A stretch of 64,000 nt of DNA from Paraburkholderia silvatlantica. GTDB taxonomy: Bacteria; Pseudomonadota; Gammaproteobacteria; Burkholderiales; Burkholderiaceae. The notes under the pieces were generated by a model that saw only the letters and a list, made by a program, of their open reading frames with translations, did no database searches and was not told the origin of the DNA. Position numbers and translations under genes: made by a program. Of this stretch, positions 27,793 to 35,967 are shown piece by piece. The DNA lies in assembly GCF_003096715.1 (NCBI RefSeq), contig NZ_QEOL01000001.1, positions 186,001-250,000 on the forward strand, in the 5' to 3' direction. Every line of letters starts with the position of its first letter. Positions within the stretch are counted from its first letter, which is position 1.

Positions 27793-28743
27793 TCAACCGG
27801 ACTCGGCGAGAAAGAGCCGGATTTCATCGCCGAGCCAGTCACGCACGGCGCGCACCTTGGGGTCCTCGCGGCTGCCAATGCGGTAGACGAGATCATGGCC
27901 GCGCTCGGACTCGAGACGCAACTGCGGGAACGGCGCGACGAGCCGGCCGGCCGCGATGTCGTCCGCCACGATCACGCTGCGCCCCAACGCGACGCCTTCG
28001 CCGCGGATCGCCGCCTCGATCGCGAGGCTGCCATGGCTGTAGGCCGTGCCGCGATCGCTGCGCACGCCGCTTAGTCCCGCCAGCGCGAGCCATTGCTCCC
28101 AGTTCGCGAGCATGCCGCCCTCGTGCAGCAGGGTGCAGCGCGCGAGGCTCTCGACCGATGCCATGCCGCCCATCTTCGCCCGATAGTCGGCACTGCAGAC
28201 TGGCGTCACGGTCTCGTCGAGAATGCGCTCGGCCAGCACGCGCGGATAGCGTCCGCTGCCGTAGCGAATCGCCACATCCACATCCGAGTCGTTGAGATCG
28301 ACGTATTTGTCGGTCACGTCGAGGTGGACGTCGAGTTCCGGATGGCGGGCCTTGAGGCGGTGCAGGCGCGGCGCGAGCCAGCGGTTCGCGAAGGACACGC
28401 TCGCGTTGATCTTCAGGCGCGAGACGCTGTCGTGCGTGCGCAGGCGCTCGGACTCCTTGCTCAGTTCAGCGAGCGCGCGGTTCACGGCCAGCAGGAATTC
28501 GGCGCCCGCTTCGGTCAGGACGATGCGCCGCGTGAGGCGCTGGAACAGCGCCACGCCCAGATGGCTTTCGAGCGTCTTGATGTGCCGGCTCACGGCGCCG
28601 TGCGTGACGTGCAGCTCCTGTGCCGCCAGCGTCATGCTGAGAAGCCGCCCGGTGGCTTCGAAGGCGCGCAGGGTTTGCAGCGGGGGAAGGCGGTCGAACA
28701 TGGAGCCGGGTGCGTGTGTGACGTGTGAGTTTTGCTCACGCAT
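27793..28743 (-). CDS. LysR-family regulator, GcvA-like subgroup
   Basis: 316 residues. The helix-turn-helix region opens with the GcvA-type signature DRLPPLQTLRAFEATGR and continues AQELHVTHGAVSRHIKTLESHLG. An effector domain follows, with VDVAIRYGSGRYPRVLAERIL. The N-terminal 14 residues before MFDRLPPL are atypical, so translation may start at 28701 instead of 28743; neither site has a strong ribosome-binding sequence. It is divergent from the membrane protein at 28880, the most likely target. Confidence 0.78.
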   Translation of the reverse strand: MREQNSHVTHAPGSMFDRLPPLQTLRAFEATGRLLSMTLAAQELHVTHGAVSRHIKTLESHLGVALFQRLTRRIVLTEAGAEFLLAVNRALAELSKESERLRTHDSVSRLKINASVSFANRWLAPRLHRLKARHPELDVHLDVTDKYVDLNDSDVDVAIRYGSGRYPRVLAERILDETVTPVCSADYRAKMGGMASVESLARCTLLHEGGMLANWEQWLALAGLSGVRSDRGTAYSHGSLAIEAAIRGEGVALGRSVIVADDIAAGRLVAPFPQLRLESERGHDLVYRIGSREDPKVRAVRDWLGDEIRLFLAESG

Positions 28744-28879
28744 TATATGACCACAAATGGTTTGTCAGCCACGTTGACGGGCTTCAATATGGGCATGAAG
28801 CCGCAGGACGTAACGTAACCAGTCCTACGCCCGCGGCGCATTCCTGAAGGTTGGCATTCTCCGCATTGCGTCGCTCATC

Positions 28880-29683
28880 ATGGATCTTCTGCTTTTCAAG
28901 CTCGTCGTTACGCCGCTGCTGTTGATGGCCGCCAGTCTTGCTGCTCGCCGTTGGGGCGAAGCGGTCGGCGGGTTGCTCGTGGGGCTGCCGCTCACATCGG
29001 GGCCGGTCTCGGTTTTTCTCGCGCTGGAGCACGGACCGGCGTTCGCCGCGCAGGCGACTGCGGGATCGCTCGTCGCGACGGCTGCGCAGGCGGCGTTTTG
29101 CGTCGTCTATTGCAGGCTCGCGGCGCGCGGGTGGAAGGCGGCGCTGGCGGCCGCAGGCGCGACGTTTGCCCTCGTGGCCCTCGTGCTGCAATGGAGCGCG
29201 CTGCCTGCCAACGGTCTTTATCTCTTCGCGATTCTGGCCATCGCCCTGGCGCTCAACCTGATTCCCAACAAGCCGGCAAGAACGGCGCGGCTCACGCCGC
29301 CCTGGTGGGATTTGCCGTCGCGCATGACGCTCATTGCCGGCCTCGTCGTAAGCGTCACACTGATCGCGCCTTACGTCGGACCCGAGGCGAGCGGCGTGCT
29401 CGCGTCGTTCCCGTTCATGGCGATCATCCTCGCGGTGTTCGCGCACCGCCTGATCGGTCATGAAGCTGCCCAGCAACTGATGCGCGGCATGACCACAGGA
29501 CTGCTCGGTTTCGCGTCGTTCTTCTTCGTGCTGAGCCTCACGCTCACGCACTGGAACCTGCTGGCGGCCTACGGCACAGCGATTCTCTGCGTGCTCACGA
29601 TCCAGGCCATTTCCCTGTACCGCATGCGTTTGCCGGCACCGTGCCTGCGCGGCAAGTCCGGGCCCGAAGGCAGCGCGCCGTAA
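28880..29683 (+). CDS. integral membrane protein of unknown function
   Basis: 267 residues with about eight hydrophobic helices spread along the length, beginning MDLLLFKLVVTPLLLMAASLA. A loop NLIPNKPARTARLTPPWWDLPSR lies near the middle. Conserved-looking glycines (GGLLVGLPLTSGPVSVFLALEHG) sit in helix 2. No transporter signature is recognised. It is transcribed away from the GcvA-like regulator, which suggests control by it. I assign no substrate. Confidence 0.65.
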   Translation: MDLLLFKLVVTPLLLMAASLAARRWGEAVGGLLVGLPLTSGPVSVFLALEHGPAFAAQATAGSLVATAAQAAFCVVYCRLAARGWKAALAAAGATFALVALVLQWSALPANGLYLFAILAIALALNLIPNKPARTARLTPPWWDLPSRMTLIAGLVVSVTLIAPYVGPEASGVLASFPFMAIILAVFAHRLIGHEAAQQLMRGMTTGLLGFASFFFVLSLTLTHWNLLAAYGTAILCVLTIQAISLYRMRLPAPCLRGKSGPEGSAP

Positions 29684-29773
29684 CGGCTGGCGTTGCTTGC
29701 GGCGGGGTAGAGCGGATCTCGCCGCGCTTGCTGCGCCGCATCGCAGGACAGCCTGGCATCCGGGCTCCCTTAT

Positions 29774-29803
29774 CGTCTCGAAGCGTCTCGAAGCGTCTCG
29801 AAG
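29774..29803. repeat. 3 x 10-bp tandem repeat
   Basis: Three exact copies of CGTCTCGAAG run head to tail, and a fourth degenerate unit (CCCCTCG) ends the run. It lies between the membrane-protein stop and the ubiquitin-like gene, about 65 bases before that start. It may affect spacing of promoter elements; nothing more is visible. Confidence 0.7.
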
Positions 29804-29868
29804 CCCCTCGCAGATGGCCTAAACTACAGAACCGGCGGACGCGGCCACTTCCGCTTCGCCGGACCGCC

Positions 29869-30138
29869 ATGGCGCACCTCTTCTTCGCAGCTTCGATTCA
29901 GCGGCACGTCGCGACGCCCGAGCGCGAGATCGACGCGCGCACGCTTCGCGAAGCGTTCGATGCCGTGTTTGCCGAACAGCCTCGTTTGCGCGGCTATATC
30001 CTCGACGATCAGGGCGCATTGCGTAAGCATCTGGCGGTGTTCGTGGACGGCGTTCGTTTGCGCGACCGGGAGCATTTGAGCGATCCGCTCGGCGAGCAGA
30101 GCCGGGTGTACGTCGTGCAGGCGCTGTCCGGCGGATGA
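29869..30138 (+). CDS. MoaD/ThiS-family ubiquitin-fold protein with C-terminal Gly-Gly
   Basis: 89 residues. The layout is a beta-grasp fold: a first strand MAHLFFAASIQRHV, then the helix TLREAFDAVFAEQP, strands around RGYILDDQGALRKHLAVFVDG, the turn VRLRDREHLSDPL, and a final strand YVVQALSGG. It ends exactly on Gly-Gly, the mark of sulfur carriers and ubiquitin-like modifiers. No moaE, thiG or E1-like gene adjoins it. Instead a BNR-propeller gene starts 58 bases downstream, a pairing I have the impression recurs in bacteria. A role in molybdopterin synthesis is less likely in this setting. Confidence 0.75.
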   Translation: MAHLFFAASIQRHVATPEREIDARTLREAFDAVFAEQPRLRGYILDDQGALRKHLAVFVDGVRLRDREHLSDPLGEQSRVYVVQALSGG

Positions 30139-30196
30139 ACCACAACGTTGCATGGGACCGGAGCGCGGACTCTGGGTCGACAGGAGGGCAAGCGAG

Positions 30197-31315
30197 ATGA
30201 GCGATCGACTGCTGGTCGCAACCCGCAAGGGGCTGTTCGTTCTGCAAGCCGATGGAGCGGGTGGCTGGACAATCGGCGAACCTGAGTTCGTCGGCGAGCC
30301 GGTGAGCATGGTGATGCCCGACGCGCGCGACGGCTCGCTCTATGCCGCGCTCAACCTGGGCCACTTCGGCGTGAAGTTGCATCGCCGGCGTGCGGGCATG
30401 GCGGACTGGGAGGAATGCGCCGCGCCCGTTTATCCGCCACAGCCGGCCGAGGACAGTCAGTCCGGCGAACCGGACGCATTGGGCCGCTTGCCCGCGCCGT
30501 GGTCGCTCCAGCAGATCTGGTCGCTAGAACCCGGCGGCGCGGACGAGCCCGGCGTGCTGTGGGCGGGCACGATACCGGGCGGCCTGTTCCGCTCCGCCGA
30601 CGGCGGCGACAGCTGGGAACTCAACCGGGCGCTGTGGGACCGCCCGGAGCGGCGCGAATGGGCGGGCGGCGGCTACGACGCGCCGGGCATTCACTCGGTG
30701 ATGGTCGATCCGCGCGACAGCCAGCACGTGACGGTGGGCGTGTCGTGCGGCGGCGTCTGGCAGACGCGCGACGGCGGCGCGAGCTGGCGCCTCACGGCCG
30801 AGGGCATGGAAGCCGACTATATGCCGCCCGAGCGGCGCGGCGAACCGAACGTGCAGGATCCGCACCGCGTGGTGCAATGCGCGGCGAATCCGGATGTGCT
30901 GTGGACCCAGCATCACTGCGCAATCTTCCGTTCGACCGATGGCGCGGCGCACTGGCGGCGCATCGAAGCGCAGCCGTCGAGCTTCGGTTTCGCGGTCGCA
31001 GTACATCCGCGCGAGCCGGACACCGCGTGGTTCGTGCCGGCCCAAAAGGACCAGTACCGCGTTCCCGTGGATGGCCGGTTCGTCGTGACGCGCACGCGCG
31101 ACGGCGGGCGCACGTTCGAGCGCTTTTCGAACGGCTTGCCGGCGGCGCCCGCGTACGACCTCGTGTACCGGCACGGGCTCGATGTCGACGACTCCGGTAC
31201 GCGTCTGGCGATGGGGTCGACCACGGGCTCGCTCTGGACCTCGGACGACGGCGGCGAGAACTGGCGGCTCGTTTCGGCGCATTTGCCGCCGGTGTATTGC
31301 GTGCGGTTTGGGTGA
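30197..31315 (+). CDS. BNR/sialidase-like beta-propeller protein
   Basis: 372 residues, cytoplasmic (no signal peptide). Several Asp-box-type turns are visible: SADGGDSWEL, TRDGGASWRL, STDGAAHWRR, TRDGGRTFER and TSDDGGENWRL, spaced as in a BNR propeller. AGGAGG lies eight bases before the ATG. Annotation as exo-alpha-sialidase would be common, but the sialic-acid arginine triad is not evident and there is no export signal. Its constant neighbour is the Gly-Gly ubiquitin-fold protein, so a scaffold or target of that protein is as plausible as a glycosidase. Confidence 0.75.
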   Translation: MSDRLLVATRKGLFVLQADGAGGWTIGEPEFVGEPVSMVMPDARDGSLYAALNLGHFGVKLHRRRAGMADWEECAAPVYPPQPAEDSQSGEPDALGRLPAPWSLQQIWSLEPGGADEPGVLWAGTIPGGLFRSADGGDSWELNRALWDRPERREWAGGGYDAPGIHSVMVDPRDSQHVTVGVSCGGVWQTRDGGASWRLTAEGMEADYMPPERRGEPNVQDPHRVVQCAANPDVLWTQHHCAIFRSTDGAAHWRRIEAQPSSFGFAVAVHPREPDTAWFVPAQKDQYRVPVDGRFVVTRTRDGGRTFERFSNGLPAAPAYDLVYRHGLDVDDSGTRLAMGSTTGSLWTSDDGGENWRLVSAHLPPVYCVRFG

Positions 31316-31389
31316 CGGAAGTCTTGCGCCTGCGCCCGAACGGGGTGTCGCCTGGCGAAACGCAGGAATAGCGAGGGTTTTTTGTATCC

Positions 31390-31560
31390 TTGTGTAATCC
31401 GCAGCACATCGAGGCCGCCGAAGCGAAGGTGAGTGCGCAGAACGGCGCGGCGGCTTCGGCGTTCGGCGGCATGGCGAATGGTTCATCGGCAGCGGGCGCG
31501 GCGACGGCTTCGGCTCCGCACGACATTCCCGGCTTCGGTTCGATCTACGCGCATCCGTGA
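31390..31560 (+). pseudogene. possible 3' remnant of a lost gene
   Basis: A 56-codon open stretch with strong GC-rich third positions and a product rich in Ala/Gly/Ser, ending DIPGFGSIYAHP. It has no plausible ribosome-binding site and starts only a few codons after an in-frame stop (31369). The composition and low-complexity linker followed by a conserved-looking tail suggest the C-terminus of a larger, deleted protein. I do not recognise the parent family. The rest of the gap 31316-31683 shows nothing else. Confidence 0.25.
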
Positions 31561-31683
31561 CCGGCGCGTGAAGGCGCGCATGCAAGGGCGGCCCGCTTCG
31601 AGCGGGCCGTTGCCCATGGCGCGGCTTGCCTCATGCTTCGTCCCGGCCTAACCTGTCCCGCATACGACGACACCGAGCCCAGC

Positions 31684-32085
31684 ATGCAAATCCATCCCGT
31701 ACGGCTGTCTCCCGGCGACGATCTGCGCGTTGCCGTCGAAAGCTTGCTCGGCCAGCAAGCCTCGCATGCGGCGTTCGTCGTCCAGGGCATCGGCAGCCTG
31801 AGCGTCGCGCAGTTGCGATTCGCCGGCGCCGAAACGCCGACCGGATTGCGCGGCGACCTCGAAATCCTCACGCTCGCGGGCTCGGTGTCGCCCGATGGCG
31901 CCCACCTGCACATGTCGGTGTCCGACGCGCAGGGCCGCGTGCTGGGCGGTCACGTCGCGCGCGGCTGCATAGTGCGCACCACGGCGGAACTGCTGCTCAT
32001 ACTGCTGCCCAGCCATCGTTTCTCGCGAGAGCTCGATTCCTCGACCGGATACGCGGAACTGCAGATCCGCAACGTGCCGGATTGA
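31684..32085 (+). CDS. PPC (DUF296) domain DNA-binding-type protein
   Basis: 133 residues forming one PPC domain: the strand GDDLRVAVESLL, then GDLEILTLAGSVS, and the family core HLHMSVSD...VLGGHVARGC with the metal- or ligand-binding histidines. PPC proteins are trimeric; plant relatives bind DNA through AT-hooks, which are absent here, and the bacterial role is unclear. The ATG at 31684 is used in preference to one 51 bases upstream because the domain begins there. It is monocistronic. Confidence 0.75.
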   Translation: MQIHPVRLSPGDDLRVAVESLLGQQASHAAFVVQGIGSLSVAQLRFAGAETPTGLRGDLEILTLAGSVSPDGAHLHMSVSDAQGRVLGGHVARGCIVRTTAELLLILLPSHRFSRELDSSTGYAELQIRNVPD

Positions 32086-32260
32086 TCCGCCTGCGCCGCC
32101 ATTCGAGCGGCCCCACGCACCGTCACAAAATTTAAAAGCGGCATCGCTATGCTTCGGCGTTGCCTCGCCGCTGTCTGCGCTGTTGCACGCGTTGCGCGCG
32201 AGGCCCCGCTCGGGCCGCTCCTCGAGCCGTTGTTGTGCCTCTATCTGGACGGAGACTTCG

Positions 32261-32704
32261 ATGACGGTCGAATCCGCGCCGGCGCGCCTGCTTTTGGCGG
32301 GCGCGTCGCGCAAACGGTTGAGCCTGCCCGCTGCATTCGCGACGATGCGTGCGCCTGCCATGCTGCTTGCATGCGCTGCCGCGCTGTGTGCCTTTGGCGC
32401 ATGCAGCGCACGCGATAGCGACGCGCGCGCCGCGCTCACCACGAACGCCGCACGCGAACTCGCGCAAACGCGGCCAGGCAGCAATCCATCGAGCCCGCCG
32501 CTCGCCAACGCATTCACGCTGGCGTCGGATGCGGGCGCATCGAATCTCCCAGATAGTGCGAACAGCATGGCAAACGCCGGCGTAGCCTTGCCCGCGAACG
32601 CCGTACGGTCGCCGGCGAAGTTACCCGCCGGCGGGACCGCGCAAGACACACAAGCCGCGCAAATCGAACCGCTTGTCACACCCGTTATCCACACCGCCGA
32701 TTGA
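32261..32704 (+). CDS. putative secreted lipoprotein upstream of phospholipase C
   Basis: 147 residues. After about 30 polar residues a hydrophobic segment, MLLACAAALCAFGACSARD, ends in a lipobox-like FGAC, so the protein may be a lipoprotein with a long leader, or may start at the internal Met. The mature part is Ala/Pro/Ser/Asn-rich and disordered, without known domains. GGAGA lies before the ATG. The phospholipase C start follows about 90 bases after its stop on the same strand. It could be a chaperone or accessory factor for the phospholipase; that is inference. Confidence 0.55.
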   Translation: MTVESAPARLLLAGASRKRLSLPAAFATMRAPAMLLACAAALCAFGACSARDSDARAALTTNAARELAQTRPGSNPSSPPLANAFTLASDAGASNLPDSANSMANAGVALPANAVRSPAKLPAGGTAQDTQAAQIEPLVTPVIHTAD

Positions 32705-32793
32705 CGTACCCGGCCGCGCGGCCTTGCCGCCTGCCGCCCGTCGAGGCGGCATGCCGTGCGTGCCTTTCTCAACCTGAAGATGGAAACCACAAG

Positions 32794-34917
32794 ATGACAT
32801 CGAGAAGCCGCCGTGACTTTCTCCGCACCGCCGCGATGAGCGCCGGTTCGGCCACCGCCCTGACGATGCTGCCGCAGGGCATCCGCAACGCGCTCGCGAT
32901 TCCGGCGAACAATCGCACCGGGAGCATCCGCGATGTCGAGCACATCGTGATCCTCATGCAGGAGAACCGCTCCTTCGACCACTACTTTGGCACGCTGCGC
33001 GGCGTGCGCGGCTTCGGCGACACCCGCGCGATCACGCTGCCCAACGGCAAACCCGTATGGAACCAGCCGCTCGCAGCCGGTGTGGGCGAAGTGCTGCCGT
33101 TCCATCCCACGGCGGCCAACCTCGGCCTGCAGTTCCTCCAGGATCTGCCGCACGACTGGCCCACCACGCACGCTGCGTGGAACGGCGGCCGCTACGACCA
33201 GTGGGTGCCGGCCAAGGGCACGACGACGATGGCGTACCTCACGCGCGACGACATCCCGTTCCACTATCAACTCGCCGACGCCTTCACGATCTGCGACGCG
33301 TACCACTGCTCGACGCTGACCTCGACGGACCCGAACCGCTACTACATGTGGACGGGCTGGGTGGGCAACGACGGCAGCGGCGGCGGCCCGGTGGTCGACA
33401 ACGCGGAAGCCGGCTACGGCTGGTCCACGTATCCCGAAGTGCTGCAGAGTGCGGGCATCACGTGGAAGATCTACCAGGACATCGGCGAAGGCCTCGATGC
33501 CAAGGGCTCATGGGGCTGGACGGGCGACAACCCCTACATCGGCAACTACGGCGACAACTCGCTGCTGTATTTCCATCAATACCAGAACGCCCAGCCCGGC
33601 AATCCGCTGTATGACCGCGCACGCACGGGCACGAACGTGCTGGCGGGCGGCGGCTATTTCGATGTGCTCAAGCAGGACGTGGCGAACAATGCGCTGCCGC
33701 AGGTTTCGTGGATCGTTGCGCCCGAGGCGTACTCGGAGCATCCGAACTGGCCCGCGAACTATGGCGCGTGGTACGTCGACCAGGTGCTGCAGATCCTCAC
33801 GTCGAACCCGGACCTCTGGAGCAAGACCGTCCTGCTCGTGAACTACGACGAAAACGACGGCTTCTTCGATCACCTGGCGCCCCCATTCCCGCCGGCTTCG
33901 AGCGCGAACGGCCTCTCGACCGTCGACACGACGAACGAAATCTTCCCGGGCAGCAGCAAGTATGCAGCCGGCCCGTATGGTCTCGGACCGCGCGTGCCGA
34001 TGCTCGTGGTCTCGCCGTGGTCGCGCGGCGGCTGGGTGTGCTCGGAAACGTTCGACCATACTTCCGTGATCCGCTTCATCGAGAAGCGCTTCGGTCTGCA
34101 TCACGACCTGCGCGAGCCGAACATCACGCCGTGGCGCCGCGCCGTGTGTGGCGACCTCACGTCGGCATTCAACTTCGCCACGCCCAACGCGGCGATCCCC
34201 GCGCTGCCCTCCACGACGGGTTATGCGCCGCCCGACAAACTGCGTCACCCCGACTACGTGCCGGTGCCGCCGGTCGTGGGCAGCGTGCCGAAGCAGGAAG
34301 CGGGCGTGCGCAACGCGCGCGCGCTCCCGTACGAGCTGTTCGTACGCTTCGACGCCAATGCCAGCGCGGGCGATGTCACCGCGCGCTTCGTCAATTCGGG
34401 CCGCGCCGGTGCCGTGTTCCTCGTCTACACGGCGGGCAGCGCCGATGCGCCGCGCACCTATACGGTCGAAGCCGGCAAGCATCTGCAGGACAAGTTCGCG
34501 ATTGGCGCCAGCGGCGCGTACGACTTCAGCGTGCATGGGCCGAACGGTTTTCTGCGCCGTTTCGCGGGCACGCAGGTCAAGTCGGGCGGGTTGGGCTGGC
34601 TCGGCGGCAATGAAACGGCGCGCCCCGAAGTGGCCGAGGGCTACGACGTGGCGAACGGCAACCTGCAACTGCGCCTCGAGAACAAGGGCGGCGCGCGTTG
34701 CCGGTTCACGATCGTCAACGCATATGACCCGGGCACGAAGATCCAGCGCACCGTGCCCGGCGGCGACACCGAGCAGCTTTATCTCGACCTGCGCAACGCG
34801 TACGGCTGGTACGACCTGACGATCACCGTCGATAGCGATGCGACGTTCGTGCGCCGCATTGCAGGGCACGTCGAGACGGGCCGCCCGAGCTATAGCGATC
34901 CCGCACTCGGCGCCTGA
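32794..34917 (+). CDS. phosphocholine-specific phospholipase C (Tat-exported)
   Basis: 707 residues. A Tat signal (SRRDFLRTAAMSAGSATAL) is followed by a phosphoesterase-family domain (about 45-420) with ILMQENRSFDHYFGTLRGVR, STDPNRYYMWTG and LVNYDENDGFFDHLAPP. Two C-terminal DUF756-type domains follow, about 510-600 and 610-700. It hydrolyses phosphatidylcholine or sphingomyelin outside the cytoplasm, releasing phosphocholine, and relatives are phosphate-starvation or virulence factors. A strong terminator lies 21 bases after the stop. The upstream small lipoprotein-like gene probably shares its transcript. Confidence 0.88.
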   Translation: MTSRSRRDFLRTAAMSAGSATALTMLPQGIRNALAIPANNRTGSIRDVEHIVILMQENRSFDHYFGTLRGVRGFGDTRAITLPNGKPVWNQPLAAGVGEVLPFHPTAANLGLQFLQDLPHDWPTTHAAWNGGRYDQWVPAKGTTTMAYLTRDDIPFHYQLADAFTICDAYHCSTLTSTDPNRYYMWTGWVGNDGSGGGPVVDNAEAGYGWSTYPEVLQSAGITWKIYQDIGEGLDAKGSWGWTGDNPYIGNYGDNSLLYFHQYQNAQPGNPLYDRARTGTNVLAGGGYFDVLKQDVANNALPQVSWIVAPEAYSEHPNWPANYGAWYVDQVLQILTSNPDLWSKTVLLVNYDENDGFFDHLAPPFPPASSANGLSTVDTTNEIFPGSSKYAAGPYGLGPRVPMLVVSPWSRGGWVCSETFDHTSVIRFIEKRFGLHHDLREPNITPWRRAVCGDLTSAFNFATPNAAIPALPSTTGYAPPDKLRHPDYVPVPPVVGSVPKQEAGVRNARALPYELFVRFDANASAGDVTARFVNSGRAGAVFLVYTAGSADAPRTYTVEAGKHLQDKFAIGASGAYDFSVHGPNGFLRRFAGTQVKSGGLGWLGGNETARPEVAEGYDVANGNLQLRLENKGGARCRFTIVNAYDPGTKIQRTVPGGDTEQLYLDLRNAYGWYDLTITVDSDATFVRRIAGHVETGRPSYSDPALGA

Positions 34918-34938
34918 TACCGCTGAGGACTGAGGTGA

Positions 34939-34967
34939 GCCACGGCTTTCGCGAGCCGTGGCTTTTT
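34939..34967 (+). terminator. terminator of the phospholipase C gene
   Basis: A 9-bp stem, GCCACGGCT/AGCCGTGGC (34939-34947, 34954-34962), with a six-base loop, is followed by TTTTTG. Confidence 0.88.
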
Positions 34968-35002
34968 GTTTGCCGTGTAATCGGGCAAGGGGCGCGCTAG
35001 CG

Positions 35003-35296
35003 TTAGCGCCAGCGCGGCGGCGGCGGTCCCCAGCCGGGATGCCGGACGTGTCTCGGACCCATGAAATGCGGAGGACGGTGCCACGGAGAAAAGCCGTGGC
35101 GCGAATACACAACGGGAGGCGGCCACATCTGCGCGGCGGGATGCATGAAGAATACGGGCGGCGGCGGCGCGTAGAACGCCCCCGGAATACCGATGCCCAC
35201 GCCGACATTGACGTTCACGCGCGCCTGTGCGGATTGCATCGCGCACAGCGTCGTCGCGATACAAAGGAATGCAAACTTCAACACACGGAGTTTCAT
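35003..35296 (-). CDS. small secreted Pro/His-rich protein
   Basis: 97 residues. The signal peptide is at about 1-23 (MKLRVLKFAFLCIATTLCA, cleavage near AQA). The mature part carries a Gly/Val start (VNVNVGVGIGIPG) and many Pro-Pro, Trp, His and Arg residues, ending GWGPPPPRWR. ACGGAGGA precedes the ATG. It follows the Spy-like gene by 46 bases on the same strand, so the two are probably cotranscribed. The protein is probably periplasmic or surface-associated; the His/Trp-rich composition could bind metals. Function unknown. Confidence 0.65.
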   Translation of the reverse strand: MKLRVLKFAFLCIATTLCAMQSAQARVNVNVGVGIGIPGAFYAPPPPVFFMHPAAQMWPPPVVYSRHGFSPWHRPPHFMGPRHVRHPGWGPPPPRWR

Positions 35297-35342
35297 CGCC
35301 GATCCTCCGTCGCGAGCGCGCGTTGCCGGCACTCGCGGCTGG

Positions 35343-35759
35343 TTATTTCGTGTGCGCTTCCGTGGGCCGGAAAGCGGCGTCCGCAAGCTTCTTCTGCGAG
35401 TCGGGCATGGTCGCGTATAGCGCCGAGAAGGCGTCGAGCATCGCCTTGCTGCCTTCGGCGTTCGCCTGGGCAATCCCGTTCCACGATTGAAGGTTCTCCA
35501 CCGCGCTTTGCTGCTGCGCATTGTCGTGCCGTTGCTGGATCAGATCATCCACGGTTTTGGCGTTATTGCGCATGACGTCGGCCACTTTCGCCCACTGGTC
35601 CTCTTCGGCGGGAGTAATCTTCAGTTCGGCATGCAATTCTTTCACGCGGTCGTCGACGGTTTCAACGTGATGCTGATGCGACGACGCAGCCGGAGCACTG
35701 GCCTGCGCCCAGCACGTGGAAGCGCCGAGCAGGGCTAGTGCAAGCAGGACAGGTTTCAT
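35343..35759 (-). CDS. Spy/CpxP-like periplasmic LTXXQ-type protein
   Basis: 138 residues. The signal peptide is at about 1-19 (LLALALLGASTCWA). A His-rich linker (SSHQHHVETV) and an all-helical region follow: VDDRVKELHAELKITPAEEDQWAKV, then ADVMRNNAKTVDDLIQQRHD. The LKITPAEEDQW segment matches the LTXXQ repeat style of Spy/CpxP chaperones of envelope stress. AGGG precedes the ATG. It forms a likely operon with the Pro/His-rich protein that follows. A periplasmic chaperone or metal-stress role is inferred from the family. Confidence 0.65.
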   Translation of the reverse strand: MKPVLLALALLGASTCWAQASAPAASSHQHHVETVDDRVKELHAELKITPAEEDQWAKVADVMRNNAKTVDDLIQQRHDNAQQQSAVENLQSWNGIAQANAEGSKAMLDAFSALYATMPDSQKKLADAAFRPTEAHTK

Positions 35760-35967
35760 TGTCAACCCTCGCGAAAAGCGTTCGCCGGCAAGTCCGAACG
35801 AACCATTTTGATCATAGCAGCGGCGGCAACCCGTTTCGGCATCCTCTATGTAACAGCGAATGACAGGGAATAGGGCACGATTCCCGAGTGCACCACGCTT
35901 CACTCGTAGAACAGCATCGGCTGGATTCGCTGTGCGGCGAATCATTCTGGCGATAGACGGAGGCAAC

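Noticed and set aside
30197..31315. Calling the propeller protein a secreted sialidase
   Set aside because: Asp boxes alone do not define sialidases; there is no signal peptide and no evident arginine triad, so only the fold was annotated.
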